This document shows, in pieces, positions 34,557 through 43,737 of a DNA stretch of 64,000 nucleotides. The position numbers were made by a program, and so were the translations under genes. Source of the DNA: UMGS1696 sp963643035 (GTDB lineage: Bacteria > Bacillota > Clostridia > Oscillospirales > CAG-272); contig CAVIKO010000003.1 in assembly GCA_963643035.1 (NCBI GenBank), positions 1 through 64,000 of the forward strand. The letters run 5' to 3'. The notes beneath the pieces are model-generated. The model was given only the letters and a program-made list of their open reading frames with translations. It had not been told where the DNA came from and made no database searches. The first letter of the stretch is position 1, and each line of letters starts with the position of its first letter.

Positions 34557-36047
34557 ATGCGAAAAATGACGAGAGGGATTTTTATCCTAATCCTGTGTGC
34601 CTGTATCACACTTGTCGGATATGGCTGTACACGTTCGGAAAAGGATACGGATACGGAATCGGTCGCGGAGGAGATGGTGTGGAAGCCGGAGTTTGCCTCC
34701 CTGTTTGAAGCGCGCAAGGCGTGTCTGTACGCCATGGAGTTTCCGCTGCCGTTTTCCACATATACAGAAGAGTCCGCGCGTCAGTTTCGGGAATACGTGA
34801 CTGAGGCGAATCGAAGGCTCGCCGTTGAGAAGATCACACAGGAGGAAGTAGAACGGCTGTACCATGATATTCTGGTACAAAAAGAGCTGCTCAAACCGCG
34901 ACAGGGAGAGATGGCGCGGGTGTACATCCAGTCGGATACCGCAGAACCGTGGGAATACAGCAAATGTACCATAACCGTGATCCCGGCGGAGGGAGAGACG
35001 TATACGCTCGTATCGTATGAGGACTGCCAGATCAAAATCCGCGGCAATTCCACAGCAGGCGCGCCGAAAAAGCCGTATACCTTCAAGCTGCCGGAGAAGG
35101 ATGGACTGCTCGGTATGGATCGCGGCAAGCGATGGACCCTTCTTGCCGGGATGTTTGATAAAACCCTGATGCGTACGCAGCTCTCGTTCCATCTGGCGCA
35201 GTCTCTCGATTGTCCGTATACTTCGCAGACTACGCTGGTGGAGGTTTATTATAACGAAAAATACCAAGGGGTATACGATCTCATTGAGCCTGTTACGGAT
35301 GGGAAGGGGCGTGTAGACATCGATGATGAGGGGGAGGATTTNNNNNNNNNNTCCGGACTGCGCTTCAAGGTTAATGTGCCGGAGGAAATGACGAACGAGC
35401 GTAAGAAGGAAATGGCCTCTTTTTTCACGGAGATGGAAGAGGCTCTGCTCACAGGAGACATGGCGCAGTACGGGAAGTACATCGACGTGGATTCGTTTGT
35501 GAACGTGTATCTTGTGATGGAGTTTACGAAAAATCTTGACAGCAACGCATTTTCTACCCGCTTTTTCCGCAAGGACGGAAAGCTTTATGCCGGACCGGTT
35601 TGGGATTTCGACCTGTCCTCCGGCAATGTGTCCGATACCTGCGACGAGGAAGGCTACCGGATATATCTGAACATTCTGGGCAGAGGAGACGACAGCGGAG
35701 ACAGCACCCATGGACTCTGGTACCGTGAGGGTTGGTACGCGATGCTCTTTGATGATCCGGCGTTTCGGGAACTGGTAAAAAAACGGTATATCGAGGTTCA
35801 CGATATCCTTGAAAACGTGTATCGGGACAACGCGCTCGGCAGAAGTCAGATCGGTGTGCTCACAGATCAGTACGCCGCGGCGTTTGCGCGGAATTATGCG
35901 GACACCGATTGGGACATCACGGTGCAGTACAGCCCCTATGAAACAACAGCGGTGCGTACCTACACGGAACATGTGGACGCGCTGACAAAATGGTTCGAGG
36001 GACGGCTGGCATATCTGGACGAGGCGCTGCCGGAAGAGTGGGAATGA
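34557..36047 (+). CDS. CotH-kinase-family lipoprotein, with assembly gap
   Basis: A signal peptide with a lipobox (LVGYGC) leads into a CotH domain: IKIRGNSTAGAPKKPYTFKL, then FDKTLMRTQL, and GPVWDFDLSSGN in the distal part holding metal-binding Asp residues. CotH proteins are atypical kinases that phosphorylate spore-coat or surface proteins, and secreted CotH proteins are common in fibre-degrading Clostridia. The start at 34557 follows GAGGAG. Ten Ns at 35342 hide part of the domain, and family alignment suggests more than three residues are missing. The last codons and stop overlap a family B repeat. Confidence 0.87.
   Translation: MRKMTRGIFILILCACITLVGYGCTRSEKDTDTESVAEEMVWKPEFASLFEARKACLYAMEFPLPFSTYTEESARQFREYVTEANRRLAVEKITQEEVERLYHDILVQKELLKPRQGEMARVYIQSDTAEPWEYSKCTITVIPAEGETYTLVSYEDCQIKIRGNSTAGAPKKPYTFKLPEKDGLLGMDRGKRWTLLAGMFDKTLMRTQLSFHLAQSLDCPYTSQTTLVEVYYNEKYQGVYDLIEPVTDGKGRVDIDDEGEDXXXXSGLRFKVNVPEEMTNERKKEMASFFTEMEEALLTGDMAQYGKYIDVDSFVNVYLVMEFTKNLDSNAFSTRFFRKDGKLYAGPVWDFDLSSGNVSDTCDEEGYRIYLNILGRGDDSGDSTHGLWYREGWYAMLFDDPAFRELVKKRYIEVHDILENVYRDNALGRSQIGVLTDQYAAAFARNYADTDWDITVQYSPYETTAVRTYTEHVDALTKWFEGRLAYLDEALPEEWE
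35342..35351. other. 10-N assembly gap inside the CotH-like gene
   Basis: The flanks share no overlapping end, unlike the gap at 12404. The frame on each side happens to agree across ten Ns, but the true length is unknown. Confidence 0.9.
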
Positions 36048-36182
36048 TGTGTGGCTGAACAGGGAAGCAATTCGTCCCACTCTCGAGAATTTTCCCGCAA
36101 AACGGGCAAATTCTCCGAGGCAAGGCTTACTATCATCAAGTGGGAATGATGTGTGGCTGAACAGGGAAGCAATTCGTCCCAC
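36038..36182. repeat. Family B repeat, tandem pair
   Basis: A 43-nt box occurs identically at 36038-36080 and 36140-36182. It begins GTGGGAATGATGTG and ends AATTCGTCCCAC. The 59-base spacer contains an imperfect hairpin (CTCGAGAATTTT...AAATTCTCCGAG). The first box supplies the stop codon of the CotH-like gene. The box ends form a GTGGGA/TCCCAC stem. Confidence 0.85.
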
Positions 36183-36209
36183 GGTTTAGATGTGAAGTTG
36201 AATGATAAT

Positions 36210-36304
36210 AAAAGAAACGCTGCTCTTCAGTGTTTTTGCGACAAAAATTTCTGAATACCATGGCTTTTGACACGAAATCTCGATTTGTTCAAAGCGTCCT
36301 TAAA
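36210..36304. repeat. Family A palindromic repeat, copy A2
   Basis: It runs from AAAGAAACGCTG to AAAGCGTCCTTAA. GGCTTTTGACACGAAATC and CGATTTGTTCA match copy A1. It lies just past the family B pair and before the MATE promoter. Confidence 0.75.
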
Positions 36305-36392
36305 GAAAATGTCCGGTGCGATTCCGGCTTTTCTTTTGTATATGTATACAGAACCATACGGAATCCCTGCCGGAAATTCGCCATTCCCACTC

Positions 36393-36421
36393 TTTACATC
36401 TATAGGCGAAACGTGTATAAT
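36393..36421 (+). promoter_or_regulatory. Promoter of the MATE transporter
   Basis: TTTACA, a 17-base spacer and TATAAT lie 45 bases before the start. Confidence 0.75.
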
Positions 36422-36466
36422 ATACAGTATGTGTGTTAATATAGGTAAGGAAGGAAATTTTACAAA

Positions 36467-37828
36467 ATGGATTCTCCCATAAAAGAAAACAAAATGGGTG
36501 TCATGCCCATGGGGCGGCTTATCTTGTCGATGTCCGTCCCCATGATTCTCTCCATGCTCGTGCAGGCTCTTTATAACGTCGTGGACAGTGTGTTTGTCGC
36601 ACGGTACAGTCAGGACGCATTAGCGGCTCTGTCATACGCATTTCCGGCGCAAAATCTCATGATCGGCACAGCGACCGGCACAGGCGTTGGTGTGAATGCG
36701 CTTCTGTCCAGGTCGCTCGGTGAAAAAAAATACGATAAGGCAAACAAAACGGCGGCGAACGGCGTGCTGCTTGCTATGTTTGGTTCTCTGCTGTTCTTTT
36801 TCTTCGGTCTCTTTTTCGCCGAATCGTTCATCACCTTCCAGACGAAAACGCCGTCGATCATTGCGGAGGGAAAAACGTATCTCTCCATTGTCACGATGAT
36901 CTCGTTCGGTATTTTCGGCGAAGTCATGTTTGAACGGCTGATGCAGTCCACCGGCAAGACGATTTACACCATGTTTACACAGGGCATCGGCGCGGTCATC
37001 AACATTATTCTCGATCCGATTATGATTTTTGGTCTGCTCGGCTGTCCGGAAATGGGCGTCGCTGGCGCTGCGTATGCTACTGTAATTGGGCAGATTGCGG
37101 CGTTTATCCTTGGAATTGTGTTCAACCACAAATTCAATCCGGAGGTTCGGCTGTACGCAAAGAATTTTAAGCCCAACTGGGGGATTATCGGCAGGATTTA
37201 CGCGGTTGGCATTCCCTCGATCATCATGGTCGGTATCGGCAGTGTTATGACCACCGCGATGAACAAGATCCTGAACGGCTTCTCCGATGTGGCGGCAAGT
37301 GTGTTCGGCGTATATTTCAAGCTTCAGAGCTTCGCGTTTATGCCTGTATTCGGTCTGAACAACGGTGTGATCCCGGTCATCGCATACAATTACGGCGCAC
37401 AGAAGCGGAAACGGATGCTCCACGCGGTTCGGCTCGGCTGCATCATTGCCACGTGTTTTATGGCAGTCGGCATTCTTCTCATGCAGTGTATCCCGTCACA
37501 GCTTTTCGCACTCTTTGATGCGGACGCGGATATGCTGGCGATTGGTGTTCCGGCATTGCGGATTATCAGTATCAGCTTTGTGTTTGCTGGGGTTTGCATC
37601 GCGCTGTCGTCCGTGTTCCAGGCGCTCGGCAAGGGAATCTACTCGATGTGTATCTCTTTTGCACGTCAGCTTGTCGTGCTGGTGCCGGCGGCGTATCTGC
37701 TCTCGCTGTCCGGCAACGTGAATGCGGTGTGGTGGTCGTTCCCTATCGCGGAGATCGCCTCGATTGCCGTCAGCCTGCTTCTTTTCCATCATGTCTACAA
37801 AACAATCATTGTGAAAATTCCGGAGTGA
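36467..37828 (+). CDS. MATE-family multidrug/Na+ or H+ antiporter
   Basis: The 453-residue protein has about twelve membrane segments in two MatE repeats (about 20-180 and 245-410), beginning GRLILSMSVPMILSMLVQAL with the family motifs VDSVFVARY and NGVIPVIAYNYGA. Such antiporters expel cationic compounds or metabolites. The start follows AAGGAAGG. It is monocistronic, flanked by its own promoter and terminator. The substrate is not predictable. Confidence 0.93.
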   Translation: MDSPIKENKMGVMPMGRLILSMSVPMILSMLVQALYNVVDSVFVARYSQDALAALSYAFPAQNLMIGTATGTGVGVNALLSRSLGEKKYDKANKTAANGVLLAMFGSLLFFFFGLFFAESFITFQTKTPSIIAEGKTYLSIVTMISFGIFGEVMFERLMQSTGKTIYTMFTQGIGAVINIILDPIMIFGLLGCPEMGVAGAAYATVIGQIAAFILGIVFNHKFNPEVRLYAKNFKPNWGIIGRIYAVGIPSIIMVGIGSVMTTAMNKILNGFSDVAASVFGVYFKLQSFAFMPVFGLNNGVIPVIAYNYGAQKRKRMLHAVRLGCIIATCFMAVGILLMQCIPSQLFALFDADADMLAIGVPALRIISISFVFAGVCIALSSVFQALGKGIYSMCISFARQLVVLVPAAYLLSLSGNVNAVWWSFPIAEIASIAVSLLLFHHVYKTIIVKIPE

Positions 37829-37838
37829 AAGCTACATA

Positions 37839-37881
37839 AAAAAACGCCCGTCATAGGAGAGGTCCCATGCGGGCGTTTTTT
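37839..37881 (+). terminator. Terminator of the MATE gene
   Basis: A perfect 12-bp stem (AAAAAACGCCCG / CGGGCGTTTTTT) starts ten bases past the stop codon and could work on both strands. Confidence 0.9.
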
Positions 37882-37891
37882 GTTTGCGGAT

Positions 37892-37977
37892 GCACTGATT
37901 AAACCGAGATTTCACGTTGAAGACATAGAATGCAAGGACTTTCTGATGCAAAAAACGTAAATCAGCGTTTCTTAAGC
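37892..37977. repeat. Family A palindromic repeat, copy A3 (reverse orientation)
   Basis: Its reverse complement starts CTTAAGAAACGCTGATTTA, continues with TTTTGCATCAGAAAGTC like copy A1 and ends near AATCAGTGC. It ends 12 bases before the stop of solute-binding protein 2. Confidence 0.7.
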
Positions 37978-37989
37978 GGAAAACGCGGT

Positions 37990-39459
37990 TTATTTTGTAG
38001 CGTCTGCGTAAAATTCCGTGAACGAAGTCGTGACCTTTTCCTCAATCTTTGCCCACGCGGATGCAAGATCGGTGGACTTTTTGGAGATCAGGGTTTCCAG
38101 CGGCTTCATGTTGTAGTATACGCCGTTTGTCGGGTCGATATTGCGTGTGAATTCATAAGACGCGGTTTCGGTGATCAGGCGGTACATTTCCTGCGAACCC
38201 TGGTCACGGAGGAGCTTGTTCTCCACAAAAGTGTTCGTGAATACGTCCGCCATATAGGTGTGCGTTGCAGAATAGAGGGCTTCTATGATAGCAGTGGTGC
38301 GATCCGGGTCGGAAACGGTCACAGGAACGGAAAGCACACTGCCGCAGGCGTAGGTGATGTAATTTTCCTGCGTTTCGTCGAGCTTGGGAGAAGGTAAGAT
38401 ACCATAGTTGAATTCGAGATCACGCAGACGGAAGAAGGACGAGGGATAGAGATAGAGCAGAAAGTTGCCATCCTCTAAGGTCAGATTGTCCTTAAAGCCA
38501 TCGGAGGATGCGATCTCCACGAGCTTTTCTACAATCGTCTGTGATTTTTCGGAATTTAAGGTGAACGTAAAACCATCCGGCGTTGTTTCCACCACAGAGC
38601 CGCCGTAGGAGTGGAACATGAATTTGAGTACAGCACCGGCATTGTTTGTTCCCATACCGTAAAAATCCGCATTGTTGCGTTTGCCGTCGCCGTTTGTATC
38701 CTCATATGCGTCGGCGATGCATTCCATGAGCTTTGTGTGTGTCCATTCGTTGTTCTTCACAAGCTCATAGGGATCGGGGAGTCCGCGGTCGTTCCATGCA
38801 TCGAGATTGACGACCATGTAGGGACTGCCGAAGATGGGATACGGATAGGAGCCGGTGAAAAGATACACATGGGAACCGAGCCGATAGGTATCGATCATCT
38901 GCTGACTGTAGTATCCCTTTTCGAGATTCATGTATTTTGACTGTGCCACGTCGTAGAGGGAACCCTCGCGGATAAGGGCAGTATAGGATTCCGTGGACGG
39001 CGGGCAGACGAGATCGTAGGTGTCCTCGCCCGCCTTAACAGTCTGGGACAGAAGTTTCAGGATGTCGCCCCATTTCGCGTCCTCATGGGCGGTGATTTTC
39101 ACGTTCAGTCTCTCCTCTACGGCAAGATTGCGCTTCCACGCCGCATCGTTGATCGGTTCGCCGGTTTCGCCCTCCATTTCAAAATAATTGAGCCAAGCAT
39201 TTGCGGTTTCCGCAGATGTGTTGCCGCCCTCGTAGACCAGCACGCGGAAGTCATAGCCGCCGTAATCGAGTCCGTCCGGCAGATCATCCAGATATGTGCG
39301 ATCCTCCGGTTCGGTTTCCATCTCAACCGTGGTGTCAGTTGTGGTGTTGTCCGTAGTGGATTCAGTCGGGACGGTGTCCACAGCGGTGTTCCCTCCACAG
39401 GCAGACAGAAGAAGTCCGCAGAGAAGGAGAAGCGTACAGAGAGTTTTTTTCATGTGCAT
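37990..39459 (-). CDS. Extracellular solute-binding lipoprotein 2
   Basis: The 489-residue protein has a lipobox (LLLSAC), a Thr/Glu-rich linker, then the shared pattern DYGGYDFRVLVYEGG and a two-lobed binding fold. An EDTNGDGKRNNADFYG segment resembles a calcium-binding loop. It likely binds oligosaccharide. The start follows AAAGGAG; the ATG two codons later is equally possible. It is divergent from the GH106-like/GH36-like operon, and its RNA leader contains repeat A4. No permease is adjacent. Confidence 0.88.
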   Translation of the reverse strand: MHMKKTLCTLLLLCGLLLSACGGNTAVDTVPTESTTDNTTTDTTVEMETEPEDRTYLDDLPDGLDYGGYDFRVLVYEGGNTSAETANAWLNYFEMEGETGEPINDAAWKRNLAVEERLNVKITAHEDAKWGDILKLLSQTVKAGEDTYDLVCPPSTESYTALIREGSLYDVAQSKYMNLEKGYYSQQMIDTYRLGSHVYLFTGSYPYPIFGSPYMVVNLDAWNDRGLPDPYELVKNNEWTHTKLMECIADAYEDTNGDGKRNNADFYGMGTNNAGAVLKFMFHSYGGSVVETTPDGFTFTLNSEKSQTIVEKLVEIASSDGFKDNLTLEDGNFLLYLYPSSFFRLRDLEFNYGILPSPKLDETQENYITYACGSVLSVPVTVSDPDRTTAIIEALYSATHTYMADVFTNTFVENKLLRDQGSQEMYRLITETASYEFTRNIDPTNGVYYNMKPLETLISKKSTDLASAWAKIEEKVTTSFTEFYADATK

Positions 39460-39509
39460 GGGGTTCTCCTTTCAAAAGATAAAAATCAGGCGGATACAGG
39501 ATCCGAAAA

Positions 39510-39602
39510 CTAAGGAAACGCTGATGTAAGGTTGTTTTCACGCGAAAAAGCCCACAGATCAAAGCATTTTTCGCATGAAAACTCGCATGATTCAGCTTAT
39601 CC
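39510..39602. repeat. Family A palindromic repeat, copy A4
   Basis: The left end CTAAGGAAACGCTGATGTAA pairs loosely with ATTCAGCTTATCC; inside is an arm pair around TTTTCACGCGAAAAAG and TTTTTCGCATGAAAA. It lies in the 5' leader of solute-binding protein 2. Confidence 0.65.
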
Positions 39603-39645
39603 CTGATAAAATTGCCATAAACAATGGCGGTTGGGATATGTATAT

Positions 39646-39674
39646 AGTATACAGGAAAAATTGTTCGATTGCAA
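39646..39674 (-). promoter_or_regulatory. Promoter of solute-binding protein 2
   Basis: On the minus strand TTGCAA, a 17-base spacer and TATACT are present, leaving a leader of about 180 bases that contains repeat A4. A nearby imperfect inverted repeat (TTCGATAGTC / GACTGTCGAA, 39704-39733) may be an operator. Confidence 0.6.
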
Positions 39675-39801
39675 GAGGAGTATGGGGATTTGCGAAAAAA
39701 GAAATTCGATAGTCCTGCAGGAAAGACTGTCGAATATTGTGGGAGAGTTGCGACGTGGTTCCGGACAAAACATACGATTTTGACAAAATTCCATTCTCAT
39801 C

Positions 39802-39830
39802 TTGCATCCACATTGATTTTATGGTATACT
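39802..39830 (+). promoter_or_regulatory. Promoter of the GH106-like/GH36-like operon
   Basis: TTGCAT, a 17-base spacer ending ATGG and TATACT lie 33 bases before the start, divergent from the promoter of solute-binding protein 2. Confidence 0.75.
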
Positions 39831-39863
39831 TTATCTATGACATTTTAAAATGCGGAGGAAGAT

Positions 39864-41954
39864 TTGGACAAGCTGCAGAGATATGTTAAGCCGTTTGCCA
39901 AGCCGGACAGACGGTATGCGGTGTATCAGATCATTCACGGTGGCGCGGCGGATCCGGCGCTGGCAGAGCGGTACGACGCGCTCGGATTTGGCGGGATCGT
40001 CGGCAATATTCCCTATACAACAGATTTTCCGGGGGATGCATCGCTTTGGGAAAAGACGGCGGAGGGGATGCGCGCGTACATGGAACGTGGGATGCACACG
40101 TGGATCTACGACGAAAACGGCTATCCGTCCGGCACGGCAGGCGGATATGTCACCGAGCATCACCCGGAACATATCGCGAAGGGGCTGTACTGCTACGATT
40201 ATTGGCGGCAGATCGGCGGACCGTGCGTCTATCGGGCGGATGTACCGGATACGAAATTGTGGAAAGCGGTGCTGATTCCGAAGAACGGCGGCGATCCGAT
40301 CGATGTGACCGGAGAACTGAATGAAAACAACGTGCTGTATATCCACGTACCGCAGGGGCAGTATTACCTCTTTATGATGAGCATCCGCCGTCTCTTTGAT
40401 GGGACGCACGCCACAGAAAGCTACAGTGAGCCGCGCAACTACATTAGTTTGTCCGACAAGGCGGCGACGCGCCTTTTCCTAGAATGCACACATGAGAACT
40501 ACCGCCGTGTGCTTGGGGAAAAATTCGGCAGCGGCGTACTTGCGATGTTCACGGACGAACCGTCGCTGATCTCGTGGAACATCCGCACCGGTGTTTTCCC
40601 AATTCTGCCGTGGCTGGAGAGCTATCCGGCGGATTTTGAGCGGGAATACGGCTATCCGCTGTGGCTTGCGTGTGTCGCTGTCGTCACCGGACGCGGAGAA
40701 TCTGTCGTGAAACGGCGGTGCGACTATTGGGAATTTATCGCGAATACAGTCGAAGAAGGCTATTTTGGCACGATCCAGACATGGTGCCATGAGAACGGTC
40801 TGAAATCCTCCGGGCATCTGCTCGAAGAAGAACGGCTCCAGGCACATGTGATCAACTACGGCTCGTTTTTCAGGAGTATGCGGCGGCTCGACTGGCCCGG
40901 CATCGACGAGCTGAATACGGAAACTGGGCCGCTCATGGCGGAACATATCATCCCGATTGCGCGTTTGGCAGCGTCTTTTGCCGATGTCAGTGGGGAGCAT
41001 GAGGTATTCACGGAATTTTCCGATCACTGTGTGCGGGAGCGCGGCGAAGTGGCAGGGAAGGAATGCTATTACGGCTCTGTTAACTGGCATCTCGCGCTCG
41101 GCGTGAACAATTTTACAAGCTACTATTCGTGGGATGGACTGACCCCGGACGAGATCCGCGCCTTTAATCGGTATACGGCGCGTTCCGGGTATCTGCTACG
41201 GCAGGGCAGCCGGGACAGCCGCGTGGCGGTGTTCTATCCGGAAGCCGCGATGTGGGAAGCGTATACACCCACTACGGCAGCCCGCGCAGTCGATTCCTCA
41301 CCGAAAACGGTCGCGCTCGAATCCGCGTTTACCCATGCGTCGTGGGAACTTTTGCACCGGCAGATCGATTTCGACTACATCGACTGTGCCATCCTCTTGG
41401 AGGGCGAGATCCGGGACGGCGTGCTGTGTTACCGGGATCGTGCCTACCGTGCCGTTGTCTTACCGTGTGCGCGTGTGCTTGAAGAAAAAGCAGCGGAGAA
41501 ACTGGCAGCACTTGCGGAAAACGGAATTGCGGTGTTCTTCTGCGGCGAGATTCCGACCCTTTCCCGCGAAACAGGCGAAACGTTGGACGGCACGATTCCG
41601 GCGGCAATCGCGGCGGGGAAAATGCACGCATCCGAGACGACGGATTTCGGCGCGCTGCTGGACACCGACCTGCCGGATTGCTGCCGCCCGGTGCGATTGA
41701 CAGATGGTGTACATCCGATGCTTCTTTCCCATTCCCGCGTAACGGCAGACGGCGTGCGCATCGTCTATCTTGCAAATATGGACAAAACGCCTGTGACCGT
41801 TCCTGTATCTGTGGACGGCTGCTATCAGAGCGCGATAGAAGCGGACGCGCATACCGGGGAGATGAAGCCGCTTTCATACGAAAAAACAGCGCATGGCATT
41901 TCTTTTGCCGTGACCATAGCACCCGGTGAGGGACGTTTCTGGCTGTTTGCATAA
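39864..41954 (+). CDS. Glycoside hydrolase, GH106-like (possible alpha-L-rhamnosidase), TTG start
   Basis: The 696-residue protein has no signal peptide. Its layout of N-terminal barrel (YDENGYPSGTAGGYV near 82-96, FTDEPSLISW near 230) and the segment DELNTETGPLMAEHIIPIAR near 350 recalls GH106-type enzymes, which cleave rhamnosides. The last third is beta-rich. The start is TTG at 39864, because GGAGGAAGAT stands just before it and no in-frame ATG is suitably placed. It forms an operon with the GH36-like gene. The family assignment is moderate. Confidence 0.6.
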   Translation: MDKLQRYVKPFAKPDRRYAVYQIIHGGAADPALAERYDALGFGGIVGNIPYTTDFPGDASLWEKTAEGMRAYMERGMHTWIYDENGYPSGTAGGYVTEHHPEHIAKGLYCYDYWRQIGGPCVYRADVPDTKLWKAVLIPKNGGDPIDVTGELNENNVLYIHVPQGQYYLFMMSIRRLFDGTHATESYSEPRNYISLSDKAATRLFLECTHENYRRVLGEKFGSGVLAMFTDEPSLISWNIRTGVFPILPWLESYPADFEREYGYPLWLACVAVVTGRGESVVKRRCDYWEFIANTVEEGYFGTIQTWCHENGLKSSGHLLEEERLQAHVINYGSFFRSMRRLDWPGIDELNTETGPLMAEHIIPIARLAASFADVSGEHEVFTEFSDHCVRERGEVAGKECYYGSVNWHLALGVNNFTSYYSWDGLTPDEIRAFNRYTARSGYLLRQGSRDSRVAVFYPEAAMWEAYTPTTAARAVDSSPKTVALESAFTHASWELLHRQIDFDYIDCAILLEGEIRDGVLCYRDRAYRAVVLPCARVLEEKAAEKLAALAENGIAVFFCGEIPTLSRETGETLDGTIPAAIAAGKMHASETTDFGALLDTDLPDCCRPVRLTDGVHPMLLSHSRVTADGVRIVYLANMDKTPVTVPVSVDGCYQSAIEADAHTGEMKPLSYEKTAHGISFAVTIAPGEGRFWLFA

Positions 41955-41984
41955 CAACAACTTAATCAGGAGGAAAAATAGAGA

Positions 41985-43628
41985 ATGAAGACTCGCTATC
42001 CCGATTTGCTCACGGTTTATACCGCGTCGGAGAGTGTCACATTTGCCGAAAAGGACAATCCGCATCACGACGGTGTATCACCCGTGGATCTGTATTGGAA
42101 CGATGTACATGTGGGGTTGTCGCAGAGCGATACTCTGCATATTTCGCTCATCGCTGTGGAATCCGAGGTGACGTATCTGCGGCTGCGGTTCAACTTCACA
42201 GAAGCGGAAAAACGGACGGACATCCGTATTTTGGGCGACGATTACGAGCGCGGTTACGGTAAATTCCGCTGGGAGGGCATCATTCCCGAACGGATCATGC
42301 CGTGGTATATGCTTGCGTCCAACGGGAACGACCGCAATCCCGATACAACCGGACGGCACACAGATGCGTATGGTGTGATGGTACAGCCCGGTGCAATTTG
42401 CACCTGGCAGTATGACGGAGCCGGGGTGACCCTCTGGTGCGATGTGCGCAACGGCGGCTCTGGCGTACAACTCGGCGGTCGGACGCTGTCCGTATGTGAC
42501 GTGGTGTTTTCGGAATACGACGATATGACGGCATACGCGGCGGGGCAGGCATTCTGTCGGCGGATGTGTCCGCACCCGCTTGTGCCGGATCACAAGGTCT
42601 ACGGCTCGAACAACTGGTATTACGCGTACGGCAAGAGCTCGCACGAGGAGATTTTAGCCGATACGGAATTTGTTGCCGATCTGTGCAAAGGAAATGCGAA
42701 TATTCCGTACATGGTGATCGACGATGGTTGGCAGAAGAACCGCTGCGACGGTCCGTGGGATCGCGGAAACGAACGGTTCCCGGACATGGCGGGCTTGGCG
42801 GCGCAGATGGCGAAAAAAGGCGTGCGCCCCGGTATCTGGGTGCGGTATTTAGCGGATCAGGCGCGTGATGTACCTGGTATTACAGACGATATGCGTCTTA
42901 TGCGGAATTCCGATGTTCTCGATCCATCCCATCCGAAAACCATCGCGTATGTCCGGGAATGTACGCGCCGGATTGTCGATTGGGGGTATACACTCATCAA
43001 ACACGACTATTCCACTTTTGATATATTTGGTAACTGGGGCGTAAACTTTGGCAAGCAGATGGCACGGGACGGCTGGCACTTTTACGATCGTTCGCGCACG
43101 TCTGCGGAGATCGTCATCGATCTGTACCGCGCAATCAAGGAAGAAGCAGGCAAGGACTGCGTTATCATCGGTTGCAACTGCGTTTCGCACCTGTGCGCCG
43201 GAATCCATGAACTCAACCGCACCGGTGACGACACAAGCGGTTTCGATTGGGAACGCACCAGACAGATGGGTACCAACACGCTGGCGTTCCGCATGATCCA
43301 GAACGGCACCTTTTACGGCGCGGACGCGGATTGCGTTGGCATCACGGGAAAGATTGACTGGAGACTGAACAGGCAGTGGCTGGACGCGCTGTCGCGCTCC
43401 GGCTCTCCGCTGTTTGTCTCGTGCAAACCGGGTGTTTTGAACGATGCGCAGATGGACGACCTCCGCGCGGCGTTCCGCGTCAATTCCATTCAAGAAAACA
43501 AGGCGCGTCCCATCGACTGGATGGAAACCGAGAATCCGGAACTGTGGGAAATCGACGGCGAGACGGTACGGTATCACTGGTACGACATCATGGGTATCAA
43601 CGACATGAAGGCGTTTTCCACATTATAA
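41985..43628 (+). CDS. Alpha-galactosidase-like glycoside hydrolase (clan GH-D, GH36/27-like)
   Basis: The 547-residue protein has an N-terminal beta-sandwich (1-190) and a barrel with VIDDGWQ (near 243), the nucleophile-type LIKHDYSTFD (near 340) and the acid/base-type GADADCVGIT (near 445). That pattern is typical of retaining alpha-galactosidase relatives. No signal peptide is seen, so the substrate is imported first. The start follows AGGAGG 30 bases after the GH106-like gene. The exact substrate is unknown. Confidence 0.75.
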   Translation: MKTRYPDLLTVYTASESVTFAEKDNPHHDGVSPVDLYWNDVHVGLSQSDTLHISLIAVESEVTYLRLRFNFTEAEKRTDIRILGDDYERGYGKFRWEGIIPERIMPWYMLASNGNDRNPDTTGRHTDAYGVMVQPGAICTWQYDGAGVTLWCDVRNGGSGVQLGGRTLSVCDVVFSEYDDMTAYAAGQAFCRRMCPHPLVPDHKVYGSNNWYYAYGKSSHEEILADTEFVADLCKGNANIPYMVIDDGWQKNRCDGPWDRGNERFPDMAGLAAQMAKKGVRPGIWVRYLADQARDVPGITDDMRLMRNSDVLDPSHPKTIAYVRECTRRIVDWGYTLIKHDYSTFDIFGNWGVNFGKQMARDGWHFYDRSRTSAEIVIDLYRAIKEEAGKDCVIIGCNCVSHLCAGIHELNRTGDDTSGFDWERTRQMGTNTLAFRMIQNGTFYGADADCVGITGKIDWRLNRQWLDALSRSGSPLFVSCKPGVLNDAQMDDLRAAFRVNSIQENKARPIDWMETENPELWEIDGETVRYHWYDIMGINDMKAFSTL

Positions 43629-43644
43629 AATGTAAGTAGAAAGA

Positions 43645-43679
43645 AACCGGGTATCCGCAAAAATGGGTACCCGGTTTTG
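43645..43679 (+). terminator. Terminator of the GH106-like/GH36-like operon
   Basis: A stem AACCGGGTA / TACCCGGTT is followed by TTGT, about 20 bases after the stop codon. Confidence 0.75.
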
Positions 43680-43687
43680 TATGTAGC

Positions 43688-43724
43688 AAAAGGGAGACGC
43701 CGCTTGATACGGTATCTCCCTTTT
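43688..43724 (-). terminator. Terminator of the SLH protein gene
   Basis: A perfect 10-bp stem (AAAAGGGAGA / TCTCCCTTTT) lies 14 bases past the stop of the SLH gene and has a T-run on the minus strand. Confidence 0.85.
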
Positions 43725-43737
43725 CTATTGGTATGGA

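Noticed and set aside
35342..35351. Merging contig ends at the second gap as done for the first
   Set aside because: No shared bases stand on both sides, and CotH alignment suggests genuinely missing sequence.
34587..36182. A 531-residue minus-strand frame opposite the CotH-like gene with VGRIAS repeats
   Set aside because: It reads the family B pair and then the antisense of the CotH gene; no domain and no good start.
39850..40275. ATG start near the GH106-like gene in another frame
   Set aside because: The frame (MRRKIWTS...) is Arg-rich and ends early; the TTG frame has the GH106-like sequence and the ribosome site GGAGG at the right distance.
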